Positions 34,492 through 44,774 of a DNA stretch of 64,000 nt are shown here, piece after piece; the first letter of the stretch is position 1; each line of letters begins with the position of its first letter. The translations under genes were made by a program, and so were the position numbers. The notes below the pieces were generated by a model, which did not search any database, was not told the DNA's origin, and was given only the letters and a program-made list of their open reading frames with translations. Origin of the DNA: Bin107 sp965221655. GTDB taxonomy: Bacteria; UBA8248. The stretch is from assembly GCA_965221655.1 (NCBI GenBank), contig OZ244906.1, positions 62,001 through 126,000 of the forward strand. Reading direction: 5' to 3'.

Positions 34492-35322
34492 ATGAGCGGG
34501 GTGCGGACGATGGCCGTCATACCCGCCCGTTGGGCGTCCACGCGCTTTCCGGGAAAGCCGCTGGCTTTGTTGTGCGGGCGTCCCATGATTGAATACGTCT
34601 ACAGGCGCACCCTGCGGGCCGCTCTGGTGGATGCCGTCTGCGTCGCCACGGACGACGAACGCATCGCGGACGCCGTGCGCGGCTTCGGCGGGGAGGTGCG
34701 TATGACCCGCAGTGCGCACGCGAGCGGCACCGACCGGGTGGCCGAGGTGGCGGCGGACGCCGAGGCGGAGGTGATCGTGAACGTCCAGGGGGATGAGCCT
34801 CTGATACATCCCGACGACGTGGACGCGGGAATCGCACCCCTCCTGGAGGCGGACGGCCCCGAGGTCTCGACGCTGGCGGTTGCGCTCGAGGCGGCGGAGG
34901 AATTTCTCGATCCCAACGTCGTCAAGGTAGTGCGCGGTGCGGGGGGCGACGCTCTGTATTTCTCGCGCTCTCCCGTACCCTATCCGAGGGACTTGCTCGC
35001 GGGCGAGAGCAGGGCGTACGAACGGGTTGCGGAGAAATGGAGCGAACTCTCGCCCAGACCGCTCAAGCACGTGGGGTTTTACGCCTACAGGCGTGCGGCT
35101 CTTCTGCGCTTCGCGGAGCTTGCGCCCTCGCCGCTCGAGGAGTCGGAGCGCCTTGAGCAATTGCGCGCGCTCGAGGCGGGCATGGCGATTCGGGTTGTGG
35201 AGGTCGGGCGGGATGCTGTAGGGGTGGACGTGCCCGCGGATCGGGATCGTCTGCTGGCGGACGCGGCGACGCGCAACGCACTCGAGGAGGAAAGGGGCAA
35301 GTGGCCAAGTACATCTTCGTGA
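34492..35322 (+). CDS. kdsB: CMP-Kdo synthetase (3-deoxy-manno-octulosonate cytidylyltransferase)
   Basis: Activates Kdo with CTP for LPS inner-core assembly. 276 residues (E. coli 248). It has AVIPARWASTRFPGKPL (nucleotide P-loop-like motif), ATDDERI, MTRSAHASGTDRVAEV, VNVQGDEPLI and HVGFYAYRRAALLRF. The C-terminus is about 20 residues longer than usual and overlaps pyrG by 22 bp. An internal ATG at 34510 is an alternative start. PyrG, directly downstream, makes its CTP co-substrate. Confidence 0.93.
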   Translation: MSGVRTMAVIPARWASTRFPGKPLALLCGRPMIEYVYRRTLRAALVDAVCVATDDERIADAVRGFGGEVRMTRSAHASGTDRVAEVAADAEAEVIVNVQGDEPLIHPDDVDAGIAPLLEADGPEVSTLAVALEAAEEFLDPNVVKVVRGAGGDALYFSRSPVPYPRDLLAGESRAYERVAEKWSELSPRPLKHVGFYAYRRAALLRFAELAPSPLEESERLEQLRALEAGMAIRVVEVGRDAVGVDVPADRDRLLADAATRNALEEERGKWPSTSS

Positions 35323-36914
35323 CGGGAGGCGTCCTGAGCTCTCTGGGCAAGGGGCTTTCCTCCGCAGCCATCGGCGCGCTCCTGGAGGCGCGCGGCCTGC
35401 GGGTGAACATCCAGAAGCTCGACCCCTACCTGAACATCGATCCGGGAACGATGAGCCCCTTCCAGCACGGCGAGGTGTTCGTCACCGACGACGGGGCCGA
35501 GACCGACCTCGACCTGGGCCACTACGAGCGCTTCACCCACGCGCGCATGCGCAAGGAGAACAACTACACGGCGGGGCGCATCTATTACAACGTCATCTCC
35601 AAGGAGCGCGTGGGCGATTACCTGGGCGGCACCGTGCAGGTGATTCCCCACATCACCGACGAGATAAAGAGCTGCATCCGCTCGGTGGACAATGGAGAGG
35701 ACGTCGTCATCTGTGAGATTGGCGGCACCGTGGGCGACATCGAGAGTCTTCCCTTCCTGGAGGCGATTCGCCAGTTTCGCTTCGACCAGGCGCCGGGCCA
35801 CGTCATCCACATCCACGTGACGCTGGTGCCCTACGTCAAGGCGTCCGAAGAGCTCAAGACCAAGCCCACGCAGCACTCCGTCATGAAGTTGCGCGAAATC
35901 GGCATTCAGCCCGACGTCCTGTTGTGCCGGACGGAGAAGCCCCTGGACGAGGACGTAAAGCGCAAAATCTCGCTGTTCTGCAACGTGCCGCCCAGAGCCG
36001 TCATCACGGCGATAGACGTGGACTGCATCTACGAGGTGCCGCTCAAGTTCAACGAGGAGGGGCTCGACCGCATCGTGGTGGACCTGTTGCGGCTCGAGAA
36101 GGCGCGGGCGGCGCCCGACCTGCGCGTTTGGGAGGAGATCGTCGAGAAGGACAGGGAGCAAAAGGTGGGGAGCAACATCGCCATCGTCGGCAAGTACGTG
36201 GACCTCAAGGAATCCTATAAGTCGCTCTCCGAGGCGCTCAGCCACGCGGGCTTCGGCAACGACGTGGAGGTGAACCTCCAGTACGTGGACAGCGAGGAGA
36301 TAGAGCGGCAGGGAACCGCCTCTCTGCTCGCGCGCGCACACGGAATCCTCATACCCGGCGGGTTCGGGGAGCGGGGCATCGAGGGCAAGATCGCCGCGGT
36401 GCGCTACGCGCGCGAGCGGCTGGTGCCGTTTTTCGGCATCTGTCTGGGGATGCAGTGCGCGGTCGTGGAGTATTCGCGGAACGTCTGCGGGCTTGACGCG
36501 GCGAACAGCGCCGAGTTTGACGAGGACACCCCCCACCCAGTGGTGGCGCTCATGCCGGGCCAGGAGGGGGTGGACATGGGGGGCACGATGCGCCTGGGCG
36601 CCTACCCGGGGACGCTGCGGCCCGGCTCGCTGGCGAGCGAGGTATACGGCGGAGCGTCGGGGTTTGAGGAGCGCCACCGCCATCGCTACGAGGTGAACAA
36701 CATCTACCGCGACGCCCTCGAGGAGAACGGGCTGCGCTTCAGCGCGCTCTCGCCCGATGAGCGTCTGGTGGAGATGATAGAGTTGCCCGAGCACCCCTAT
36801 TTCGTCGGGTGCCAGTTCCACCCCGAGTTCAAGAGCACACCCTACGCCCCGCACCCCCTGTTCCACGGGTTCATCGCCGCCGCCAAGAAGGCGAGCGGAG
36901 AGTTGTTCTCCTAG
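35301..36914 (+). CDS. pyrG: CTP synthase
   Basis: Converts UTP to CTP using glutamine. 537 residues, normal length. The amidoligase domain starts KYIFVTGGVLSSLGKG, with QKLDPYLNIDPGTMSPFQHGEVFVTDDG in two adjoining blocks and EIGGTVGDIES. The glutaminase domain has GILIPGGFGERGIEGK, nucleophile Cys in FGICLGMQ and HPEF near the end. It begins with GTG after GAGGAGGAAAGGGG. It overlaps kdsB by 22 bp and precedes kdsA by 14 bp, an order common in Gram-negative bacteria. Confidence 0.98.
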   Translation: MAKYIFVTGGVLSSLGKGLSSAAIGALLEARGLRVNIQKLDPYLNIDPGTMSPFQHGEVFVTDDGAETDLDLGHYERFTHARMRKENNYTAGRIYYNVISKERVGDYLGGTVQVIPHITDEIKSCIRSVDNGEDVVICEIGGTVGDIESLPFLEAIRQFRFDQAPGHVIHIHVTLVPYVKASEELKTKPTQHSVMKLREIGIQPDVLLCRTEKPLDEDVKRKISLFCNVPPRAVITAIDVDCIYEVPLKFNEEGLDRIVVDLLRLEKARAAPDLRVWEEIVEKDREQKVGSNIAIVGKYVDLKESYKSLSEALSHAGFGNDVEVNLQYVDSEEIERQGTASLLARAHGILIPGGFGERGIEGKIAAVRYARERLVPFFGICLGMQCAVVEYSRNVCGLDAANSAEFDEDTPHPVVALMPGQEGVDMGGTMRLGAYPGTLRPGSLASEVYGGASGFEERHRHRYEVNNIYRDALEENGLRFSALSPDERLVEMIELPEHPYFVGCQFHPEFKSTPYAPHPLFHGFIAAAKKASGELFS

Positions 36915-36928
36915 GGCGGGTCGGACGC

Positions 36929-37756
36929 ATGGCGCAAAAGAACATCGTGCGCATCGGCGACGTCGCCTTCGGCGCGGGTCTGTGCGTCATCGCGGGGCCG
37001 TGCGTCTTGGAGAGCGAGGATTCCGCGAGAAGGTGCGCGGAGAAGATACGCGAGGCGGCGGGCAGGTGCGGCGTCGGGGCGGTCTTCAAGGCTTCCTACG
37101 ACAAGGCGAACCGCACGTCGGGCAAGTCCCCGCGCGGACCGGGCATCGAGGAGGGGCTCCGGGTGCTCGAGAAAGTGCGCCGCGAAACCGGCCTGCCCGT
37201 TCTCTCCGACGTGCACGCCCCCGAGGAGGCCGCACAGGCGGCGGAGGTGCTGGACGCGATTCAGATTCCCGCCTTCTTGTGCCGCCAGACGGATTTGCTC
37301 CACGCGGCGGGGCGGACCGGCAAGCCCGTGAACCTCAAGAAAGGGCAGTTCATGGCGCCTGAGGACATGACCCACGTCGTCGCCAAGCTCGAGGAGGCGG
37401 GCTGTCGCCAGGTGCTGTTGACCGAACGCGGGGCGAGCTTCGGCTACCGCGACCTGGTTTCCGACATGCGCGCACTCGTCAGACTGCGCGCGAGCGGCTA
37501 TCCCGTCGTCTTCGACGCGACGCACAGCGTGCAATCACCAGGCGGGCTCGGCGGGCGTTCGGGCGGCGAGAGGAGCATGGTGCCCCACCTCGCGCGCGCG
37601 GCGGCGGGCGTGGGGGTGGACGCATTTTTCATCGAGTGCCACCCTGCACCGGACGAAGCCCTCTCTGACGGCCCGAACATGCTCTGCCTCGAGGACCTCG
37701 CCCCCCTGCTCGCCTCGCTCGTGGCCATCGACGCCGCCCGCCTCGCCACGTCGTAA
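36929..37756 (+). CDS. kdsA: Kdo-8-phosphate synthase (KDO8P aldolase)
   Basis: Condenses PEP with arabinose 5-phosphate to Kdo 8-phosphate. 275 residues. It has VIAGPCVLESED, FKASYDKANRTSGKSPRGPG, PVLSDVHAPEEA, PAFLCRQTDLL, NLKKGQF and VFDATHSVQSPGG. The Cys in AGPC plus late ECHPAP may indicate the metal-dependent class. The ATG at 36929 follows GGGCGGG; an upstream extension overlaps pyrG. The phosphatase kdsC and isomerase kdsD are not in the window. Confidence 0.96.
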   Translation: MAQKNIVRIGDVAFGAGLCVIAGPCVLESEDSARRCAEKIREAAGRCGVGAVFKASYDKANRTSGKSPRGPGIEEGLRVLEKVRRETGLPVLSDVHAPEEAAQAAEVLDAIQIPAFLCRQTDLLHAAGRTGKPVNLKKGQFMAPEDMTHVVAKLEEAGCRQVLLTERGASFGYRDLVSDMRALVRLRASGYPVVFDATHSVQSPGGLGGRSGGERSMVPHLARAAAGVGVDAFFIECHPAPDEALSDGPNMLCLEDLAPLLASLVAIDAARLATS

Positions 37757-37819
37757 CGATTCGCCGGTGCGCGCTTTTCCCGCTTTCCCCGCATGGTTTG
37801 CCAGGAAGCGAAACGGGAA

Positions 37820-37847
37820 TTGGCGCGTGTTTTGTACATTCTATAAA
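37820..37847 (+). promoter_or_regulatory. Sigma70-like promoter for the bactofilin-TPR gene
   Basis: TTGGCG (37820-37825), a 16-bp AT-rich spacer and TATAAA (37842-37847), 60 bp before the ATG at 37908. It separates this gene from the kds operon. Confidence 0.55.
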
Positions 37848-37907
37848 ATAGGCCGCATATTGCGCCTAAGGCTGTTCGTTCTCCGCCTCTTTCGGGGGAA
37901 ACGCCGC

Positions 37908-39650
37908 ATGTTGCCCATGCGCCCCTTCGGTCGTCCCCAGCCCGACTTTTCGTTTATCGGGTCCGGGGTGCGTCTCGCGGGCGTCCTGCGCTTCTCGGGT
38001 CGGGCACTCCTCGAGGGCGCGTTCCAAGGCGAGATAGAGGGCGACGGCCATCTGCGCGTCTCCGCGGGGGGCGAGATAGAGGGCGACGTGCACGCGCGCG
38101 AATTCGTGAGCGCCGGGCGTACCAAAGGCTTCGTGCACGTACAGGAGGTGGCGGAGTTGCATGCGGGCTGCCACCACCGGGGCGACGTTACCGCGCGCAA
38201 GGTGCGCATCAGCCCCCAGGCGCGGTTCGAGGGCAAGCTGGCCATGCCCGAGGCCGTGCGCGTCGCGGCGCCAAGGCCCGGCCCCTTGCGCAGACGTGCC
38301 CCGGTTGCGGCGGGCGTGGCGCTGCTGCTGGCCGCGGGCGTTGCCACCACGGCGCTCTCGCGCGAGTTTCCCGTCGATTTCCGCAAGGTATGGGAGCGCC
38401 TCGACGCCATCTGGGAGGCGCGGGTCGGCGAATGGCTCGTCTCAGGCGAGCGCGAGGACCCGGGTCTGGTGCCCGAGGAACTCCAGAATATGTATCTCTC
38501 AGAAGCCGCCCGCCACGAGAGCCGGGGCGAACTCGACAAGGCGGCGGCGAGGCTGCGCAAGGCCCTGGCCCTCGAGGGCAGCCGCAGGAGCGTCGTGCGC
38601 TACCGTCTGGCGAAGGTGCTCGCCCGGCAGAACCGCTCTCCCGAGGCCATACGCGAAATACACGCCCTGCTCGAAGCCACGCCGGGCCACATCGAGGCCA
38701 TGATTCTGCTCGGCGACATCTACGTGCGCGCCGGGCGGCTCTCCGAAGCACGGGGCGTCTACCGCGAGGCATTTTTGCGCGAACCCGAGGACATGGTGCT
38801 CAAAAGGCGGCTTCGCGCCGTGGAGGCGCGCATCGATTCGGCGCGGCCCAAAGCCCCCGATGCCGCGAAGCCCGCCCCGCCGCCCGCCCGGGTGCTGATA
38901 GACGCGGAGAACCTGCTCTCGCGGAAGCGTCCGGCGCAGGCAGTCGAGTTGCTCGAGGGCGCCATCAAGCGCGCGCCCGAGAACGCGCGGCTTCATTTTT
39001 TGCTGGGCGCCGCCCTGGTGGCGATGGGCCGCACGAACGCGGCGATTCGCGCCTACAAGAAAGTCGTTGCGCTCTCGCCCGACTGGCTGGACGGCTACGT
39101 GCGCCTCGGCGCGCTTTTGGAGTCGAGGCGCCGCGACCGAGAGGCCATAGCGCTCTACCGCAAGGCGAGCAAACTCGACGCGAACCCCATCGAAATGCGC
39201 ATCCGCATCGCCAGGCTGCACAAGGCGCGGGGGCGCAGGAATAGCGCGCGCAAGATACTGAACGAACTGTTAACGCAGTATCCGCGTTCTTCGCTCGTGC
39301 TGGTCGAACTGGGCGTCCTCCTCTGGGAGAGCGGCAAGGCGGAGGAGTCGAAAAAAGTGTTTACGCAGGTGCTGGATATCGACAAGAATTCCGCGCCTGC
39401 GCTCAACCGCCTGGCGTGGTTCCACGCGACCGAGAAAAAAGAACTCGAACGGGGCATCCGCCTCTCGAAGCGCTCGCTGGAGGTCGCGCCCGACACGCCT
39501 GCGTACCTCGACACCCTGGCCGAGCTCTACCACCGCAGCGGGCAATCGGTGAAGGCGATTCCCCTGATCCAAAGGGCCATTGAACTCGAACCCGGAAATC
39601 GTTATTTTCGTATACAATTGGGGAAATTCAAGAGGGCCAGTCGAAAATGA
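37908..39650 (+). CDS. Bactofilin-transmembrane-TPR fusion protein
   Basis: 580 residues in three parts. Residues about 16-113 read as a bactofilin (DUF583) beta-helix: short Gly-spaced turns such as FIGSGVRLAGVLRFSG, FQGEIEGDGHLRV, GEIEGDVHA, GFVHVQEV, HRGDVTARKVRIS and ARFEGKLAM. A basic stretch then leads into one membrane helix (about 132-150). About 190-575 holds roughly ten TPR repeats, with GHIEAMILLGDIYVRAGRL, ARLHFLLGAALVAMGR, SALNRLAWFHATE-like and AELYHRSGQSVKAIPL. Bactofilins polymerise and position envelope enzymes; TPRs bind partners. The topology predicts a cytoplasmic bactofilin and periplasmic TPR. It follows kdsA by 151 bp with its own promoter. The ATG at 37917 is an alternative start. 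Confidence 0.82.
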   Translation: MLPMRPFGRPQPDFSFIGSGVRLAGVLRFSGRALLEGAFQGEIEGDGHLRVSAGGEIEGDVHAREFVSAGRTKGFVHVQEVAELHAGCHHRGDVTARKVRISPQARFEGKLAMPEAVRVAAPRPGPLRRRAPVAAGVALLLAAGVATTALSREFPVDFRKVWERLDAIWEARVGEWLVSGEREDPGLVPEELQNMYLSEAARHESRGELDKAAARLRKALALEGSRRSVVRYRLAKVLARQNRSPEAIREIHALLEATPGHIEAMILLGDIYVRAGRLSEARGVYREAFLREPEDMVLKRRLRAVEARIDSARPKAPDAAKPAPPPARVLIDAENLLSRKRPAQAVELLEGAIKRAPENARLHFLLGAALVAMGRTNAAIRAYKKVVALSPDWLDGYVRLGALLESRRRDREAIALYRKASKLDANPIEMRIRIARLHKARGRRNSARKILNELLTQYPRSSLVLVELGVLLWESGKAEESKKVFTQVLDIDKNSAPALNRLAWFHATEKKELERGIRLSKRSLEVAPDTPAYLDTLAELYHRSGQSVKAIPLIQRAIELEPGNRYFRIQLGKFKRASRK

Positions 39651-39795
39651 CGACCCGAAGCGTTCTGCCCGGGGGAGGGGAGGTTTCGGCTGGTTCGTTT
39701 CGCTTCGGCGCAAGACTTCGGGGTGTGTGATGCCGGACGCTGCGGGGTGCGTCGTCCGGCTCGCGGCCGCCGCCCTTGGCCAGGAGGGCTGAACG

Positions 39796-40629
39796 ATGGG
39801 CATTCTTACGTTATCGAGAGAGCTGGGAAGCGGTGGCGACGCCATCGCCAAGGAAGTCGCCCGGGAACTCGGATGGTCCCTGCTGGACAACGAGGGCTTC
39901 GCCGCGGCGGCGGAGTCCTACGGCTACGTGCGCGCCGAACTCGAGCGCGTCGACGAAAGAAAGCCCGGCCTGGTGGACCGCTTCTTTCGCGACAGGCAGT
40001 TGGTGTACCTCGACATCATGCGCGCCATCGTTTACGAGTCGGCTCTTCAGGACAACTTCGTCATGCTGGGCCGCGGGTCGAACATCCTGCTGGCGGGAAT
40101 CGAGGGCGTGTTTCGCGTGCGCATCGTGGCCCCGCTGGATTACCGCCGGCGCACGCTGATGCAGAACGAGGGCATCACCTCCTCGATGGCGGAGCAGTTT
40201 ATTCGCCACAACGACGACGAACGCATGGCCTACACGCGCCATTTCTTCGACGTGCGCTGGGGCGATCCCGCCTACTTCGACCTCGTGCTGAACACAGGGC
40301 TGTTCGACGAGGCGACGGCCGTGCGCCTGCTCGTGGGCGTGCTGCGCAACGAGGAGTTCTCGGGCATGCGGCCCGCCGAATCCCAAAAGCTCCGCAACCT
40401 CTCGTTTGCCCAGAAGATAAAAGCGAAGATCATGACCGATGAGCGCATCGACGCGAGCGGCATCGTCGTGGACTGTGCCGAGCCGGGCAAGCTGCTTCTC
40501 CACGGGCGCGTCAACAGCGACGAGGAGAAAGAACTCGCCGAGACGCTCGCCGGGGAGCACGAGGGAGTCGTCGAGTTGAGGAGCGAGCTGGTCGTCATGC
40601 CGCCCATCGAGGGGTGGTACCCTGTCTGA
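39796..40629 (+). CDS. Cytidylate-kinase-like protein with C-terminal BON domain
   Basis: 277 residues. The N-terminal part (about 1-205) is the cytidylate-kinase-like family: LTLSRELGSGGDAIAKEVARELG is the P-loop region and NFVMLGRGSNILLAG the middle motif, with RIVAPLDYRRRTLMQNEG beyond it. The C-terminal IDASGIVVDCAEPGKLLLHGRVNSDEEKELAE-type segment (about 215-270) is a BON fold normally found in periplasmic or membrane-binding proteins. There is no signal peptide, so it acts in the cytoplasm. It is convergent with the PLP gene, with a GCGGCG/CGCCGC hairpin between (40646-40662). Substrate unknown; true CMP kinase is unlikely. Confidence 0.8.
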   Translation: MGILTLSRELGSGGDAIAKEVARELGWSLLDNEGFAAAAESYGYVRAELERVDERKPGLVDRFFRDRQLVYLDIMRAIVYESALQDNFVMLGRGSNILLAGIEGVFRVRIVAPLDYRRRTLMQNEGITSSMAEQFIRHNDDERMAYTRHFFDVRWGDPAYFDLVLNTGLFDEATAVRLLVGVLRNEEFSGMRPAESQKLRNLSFAQKIKAKIMTDERIDASGIVVDCAEPGKLLLHGRVNSDEEKELAETLAGEHEGVVELRSELVVMPPIEGWYPV

Positions 40630-40675
40630 AGCGGATGGGGGGAGGGCGGCGCGAGTCGCCGCGCAAGAAGCGCCG

Positions 40676-41821
40676 CTATAGTTTTTGGAGGCCTTGCGCG
40701 AGGTCCTCGCGCAGGACGTCGAAGTCTTCGAGTCCCACCGAATAGCGTATCAATCCCGCCGGAACCCCGCGCCGTGCTGCGCCCTCGTGGCCCAGATCGG
40801 CGTAGGCCATGTTGACGTGGTGCTCCGCCTGGCTCTCCGTGCCGCCGAAGCCGGGTGCGAACGCGGGCACCTCGAGTGCGTCCATGAGGGCGTCGGCCCG
40901 TGCGGGGGCGCCTTTCACCTCGAAGCTGAGCAACCCGCCGAAGGCGTCCATGTAGCGGGCGGCGCGCGCGTGATCGGGGTGCGAATCGAGCCCCGGGTAG
41001 TGCACGCGCGACACCTCGGGGTGGCCCGAGAGAAATTCGGCGAGCCGCAGAGCCGTTTCGCTGGCGCGGCGCACGCGCAGGTCGAGCGTCTTGAGACCCC
41101 GCTCGACCAAAAACGCATCCTGCGGCCCGAGAATCGTGCCGAGCAGGGCCTGTTGTTCGCGCAGGGCGTCGATTGTATCGCGCTTGCCCGATACCGCGCC
41201 CGCCACCACGTCGTTGTGCCCGCCGATGTACTTGGTTGCGCTGTGGATCACCAGGTCGGCTCCGTGCTCGATGGGGCGAAACAGGGCGGGGGAGGCGATG
41301 GTCGCGTCCACGACGAAGCGCGCGCGCATCTTTTGCGCCCACGCGGCCATTTGCTCCACGTCGGGTACGCGCAGGGTGGGGTTGGAGGGAATTTCCGCAA
41401 ACAAAACGCGCGCGGGCGCATCGGGCAGGGAGTCTTCCGCGTTGTCCGCCAGCACGTCGACGCCCACTCCGTAGCGCGTCAGCAAACCCTCGGCCACGTC
41501 GCGCGTGTGCCTGTAGCACTCGGGCGGAACGAGAATGCGCGCCCCGGGGGCCGAGAGCGCCAGAAACACCGAGGATATCGCACCCATTCCGCTCGCGTAG
41601 AGAAGGGAGGCCTCTGCGCCTTCCATATGGGCGAGGCGGCGCTCGGCCGCGTCGTTCGTGGGGTTGGCGTAGCGCGAATAGAAAAAGGCGTTCTTCTCGC
41701 CGCCGTGGAAGGCCGCGAGGTCGGCCGCCGTGTCGAAGGTGAAGGTGGCGGTCTGGAAAATCGGCGGCGCGAGCGCGTTTTGCGCCTGGCGACGCTCGCT
41801 TCGCCTCATGTGGCCGGGCAA
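40676..41821 (-). CDS. Cys/Met-metabolism PLP enzyme (cystathionine synthase/lyase family)
   Basis: 381-residue PLP enzyme acting on sulfur amino acids. It has YSRYANPTNDAAERRLAHMEG, ASGMGAISSVFLAL, and DLVIHSATKYIGGHNDVVAG with Lys197 as the PLP lysine. Whether it is a cystathionine gamma-synthase, gamma-lyase or sulfhydrylase cannot be settled. It appears to start with TTG at 41821, 8 nt after AGGAG, with an ATG four codons later. It follows threonine synthase on the same strand by 43 bp, and both belong to aspartate-family amino-acid metabolism. Confidence 0.88.
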   Translation of the reverse strand: MPGHMRRSERRQAQNALAPPIFQTATFTFDTAADLAAFHGGEKNAFFYSRYANPTNDAAERRLAHMEGAEASLLYASGMGAISSVFLALSAPGARILVPPECYRHTRDVAEGLLTRYGVGVDVLADNAEDSLPDAPARVLFAEIPSNPTLRVPDVEQMAAWAQKMRARFVVDATIASPALFRPIEHGADLVIHSATKYIGGHNDVVAGAVSGKRDTIDALREQQALLGTILGPQDAFLVERGLKTLDLRVRRASETALRLAEFLSGHPEVSRVHYPGLDSHPDHARAARYMDAFGGLLSFEVKGAPARADALMDALEVPAFAPGFGGTESQAEHHVNMAYADLGHEGAARRGVPAGLIRYSVGLEDFDVLREDLAQGLQKL

Positions 41822-41864
41822 CGTGGCGTCTCCTGTTTCACGGGAGATGAAAACCGAAAGAAAA

Positions 41865-43214
<1,350 letters not shown>

Positions 43215-43266
43215 GTCCTCACCAGAGACGGGGGCCGGACCCGGGCGGCGCCCCAGGGGAGCGGGG

Positions 43267-43295
43267 ATTATCGCAAAGGCGCACCGGGGTGGCAA
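43267..43295 (-). promoter_or_regulatory. Sigma70-like promoter for thrC
   Basis: On the minus strand TTGCCA (43290-43295), a 17-bp spacer and GATAAT (43267-43272), 52 bp upstream of the ATG at 43214. Confidence 0.6.
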
Positions 43296-43341
43296 ACCGG
43301 CGGGTGCGCCTCCCGGTGGGTGATTGCGCGCCCCGCGCGCG

Positions 43342-44595
43342 CTAGGCCGTGGCGGCCTGGGTGACGCGCACCTGCTTTTCGTCGATGAAGGCCACGATGA
43401 CGGCCGCCTGGAGGCACAGGTAGGCGGCCAGGGCGAACGCGAGGTCGTAGCTGCCGAACACGTCGTAGATGTAGCCGCTCAGCCACGCGCTCAGACCCGC
43501 GCCGAGCTGGTGGCTGAACGTGATGAGCCCGAACAGGATGGCCACGTTGCGCGAACCGAAAAAGTCGCCCGTCAGCGCCGAGGTGAGCGGGACGGTCGCT
43601 ATCCAGGAGAGGCCGATGATCATCGGCGTCGCCCAGACGGTGAAGTCGTTCTTGAACAGGATGAAGAGGACGAAGCCCAACCCGCGGAAGGCGTAGATGA
43701 GGCTTAAGGGTACTTTTCTGCCGATTTTGTCCGACAGCGGCCCGACGGCCAGAACGCCCACGGTGTTCAGCCCTCCGCCCAGGGCGAAGGCGGTGGCGGC
43801 CAAGCCCGCGGAGAAGCCCACGTCGGTCGCGAACGGCACCCAGTGCACGGAGACGACGGTGACCGTAAACCCGCAGGTGAAGAAGCTCGTCACCAAAAGG
43901 ATGAAGGGCACCTTGTGGAGGCACTGCGCCCAGGGCAGATCGTAGGGAACGACCATCTTGATGTTCGAGGCGGAGGACGTCGTGTTTTGCAAAAACTCCT
44001 CCGAGGAGGGAGCGTTGCGGATGAGGAAGATGGAAATCGGCATGAGCGTGAAGACGAAGACGATGCCGATGATGAACGAGGTCGTTCTCCAGTCGAGAAT
44101 GCCGATGAGATAGGCGAAGACGGGCAGCAGCATGAGTTGCCCCATGCTCGGCCCCGCGCTCACGATGGACATGCCCATTCCCCGCCTGTCCGGAAACCAG
44201 TTCGAGACCAGCGGGGTGCAGGCCGTCACGCTGTTGCCGATTCCGCCCATTCCCAGCAGAATGCCGAAGAACAGGTAGACGCCCCACAGCGAGTCCACCT
44301 GGGTGATGCCCAGCATGGAGAGCGTCGTCAGCACCGACCCCCAAATGATGACGTTCTTCGCGCCGTATCGGCGTATCATGAGCCCGCCGAGGGGCTGGGA
44401 CGCGCCGTAGAGGATCAGGCACAGCGAAAAGGGCAGCGAGAGTGCGGCGCGGCTGATCTGAAAGTCCTCGAGCATGGGCTTGAGGAACAGGCCGAAGGAG
44501 TTGCGGGTGGCCATGCCGAGGAACATCATCGTGAAGCATCCGGCGAGAATGTACCAGCCGTAATACGTTTTTGAGGAGGAAGCGGTTCGGCTCAC
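43342..44595 (-). CDS. MFS transporter (monocarboxylate/oxalate-formate-type)
   Basis: 417-residue twelve-helix major facilitator. It has TYYGWYILAGCFTMMFLGMATRNSFG, then PLGGLMIRRYGAKNVI (loop 2-3 motif), NSVTACTPLVSNWFPDRRGMGMSIVSAG in two blocks, and GPLSDKIGRKVPL in the second half. The start region and WFPDRRG motif are typical of monocarboxylate or oxalate/formate antiporters. I chose GTG at 44595, preceded by TGAGG; an in-frame ATG at 44658 would add 21 unrelated residues. It is divergent from the class III aminotransferase. Substrate not certain. Confidence 0.88.
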   Translation of the reverse strand: MSRTASSSKTYYGWYILAGCFTMMFLGMATRNSFGLFLKPMLEDFQISRAALSLPFSLCLILYGASQPLGGLMIRRYGAKNVIIWGSVLTTLSMLGITQVDSLWGVYLFFGILLGMGGIGNSVTACTPLVSNWFPDRRGMGMSIVSAGPSMGQLMLLPVFAYLIGILDWRTTSFIIGIVFVFTLMPISIFLIRNAPSSEEFLQNTTSSASNIKMVVPYDLPWAQCLHKVPFILLVTSFFTCGFTVTVVSVHWVPFATDVGFSAGLAATAFALGGGLNTVGVLAVGPLSDKIGRKVPLSLIYAFRGLGFVLFILFKNDFTVWATPMIIGLSWIATVPLTSALTGDFFGSRNVAILFGLITFSHQLGAGLSAWLSGYIYDVFGSYDLAFALAAYLCLQAAVIVAFIDEKQVRVTQAATA

Positions 44596-44774
44596 GGACA
44601 CCTCAGGGTTCGTGGTTGGGCGGTTTCGGGGCGCACATGGTGCTTGATGGCGCCGCATTCTATATCATGGAAAGGTAAAATGGCACGCGCCCGGAGGTTT
44701 TTTCGCGTCGGGTGGCTCGCCTGCCTTTCGGCGATGCGAGAGAGCGGTCGCCGCACGAGGAGGAGGATTTCGAC

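Noticed and set aside
32316..34592. 758-codon plus-strand frame across the GT4, priming-transferase and kdsB genes
   Set aside because: It is out of frame with well-conserved proteins and reads as Arg/Gly/Pro noise.
35085..36866. 593-codon minus-strand frame opposite pyrG
   Set aside because: pyrG on the plus strand is unmistakable; the antisense frame is a GC artefact.
39655..39708. Inverted repeat CCGAAGCG...CGCTTCGG after the bactofilin-TPR gene
   Set aside because: The arms are about 38 bp apart with no T-run, so it is not a convincing terminator.
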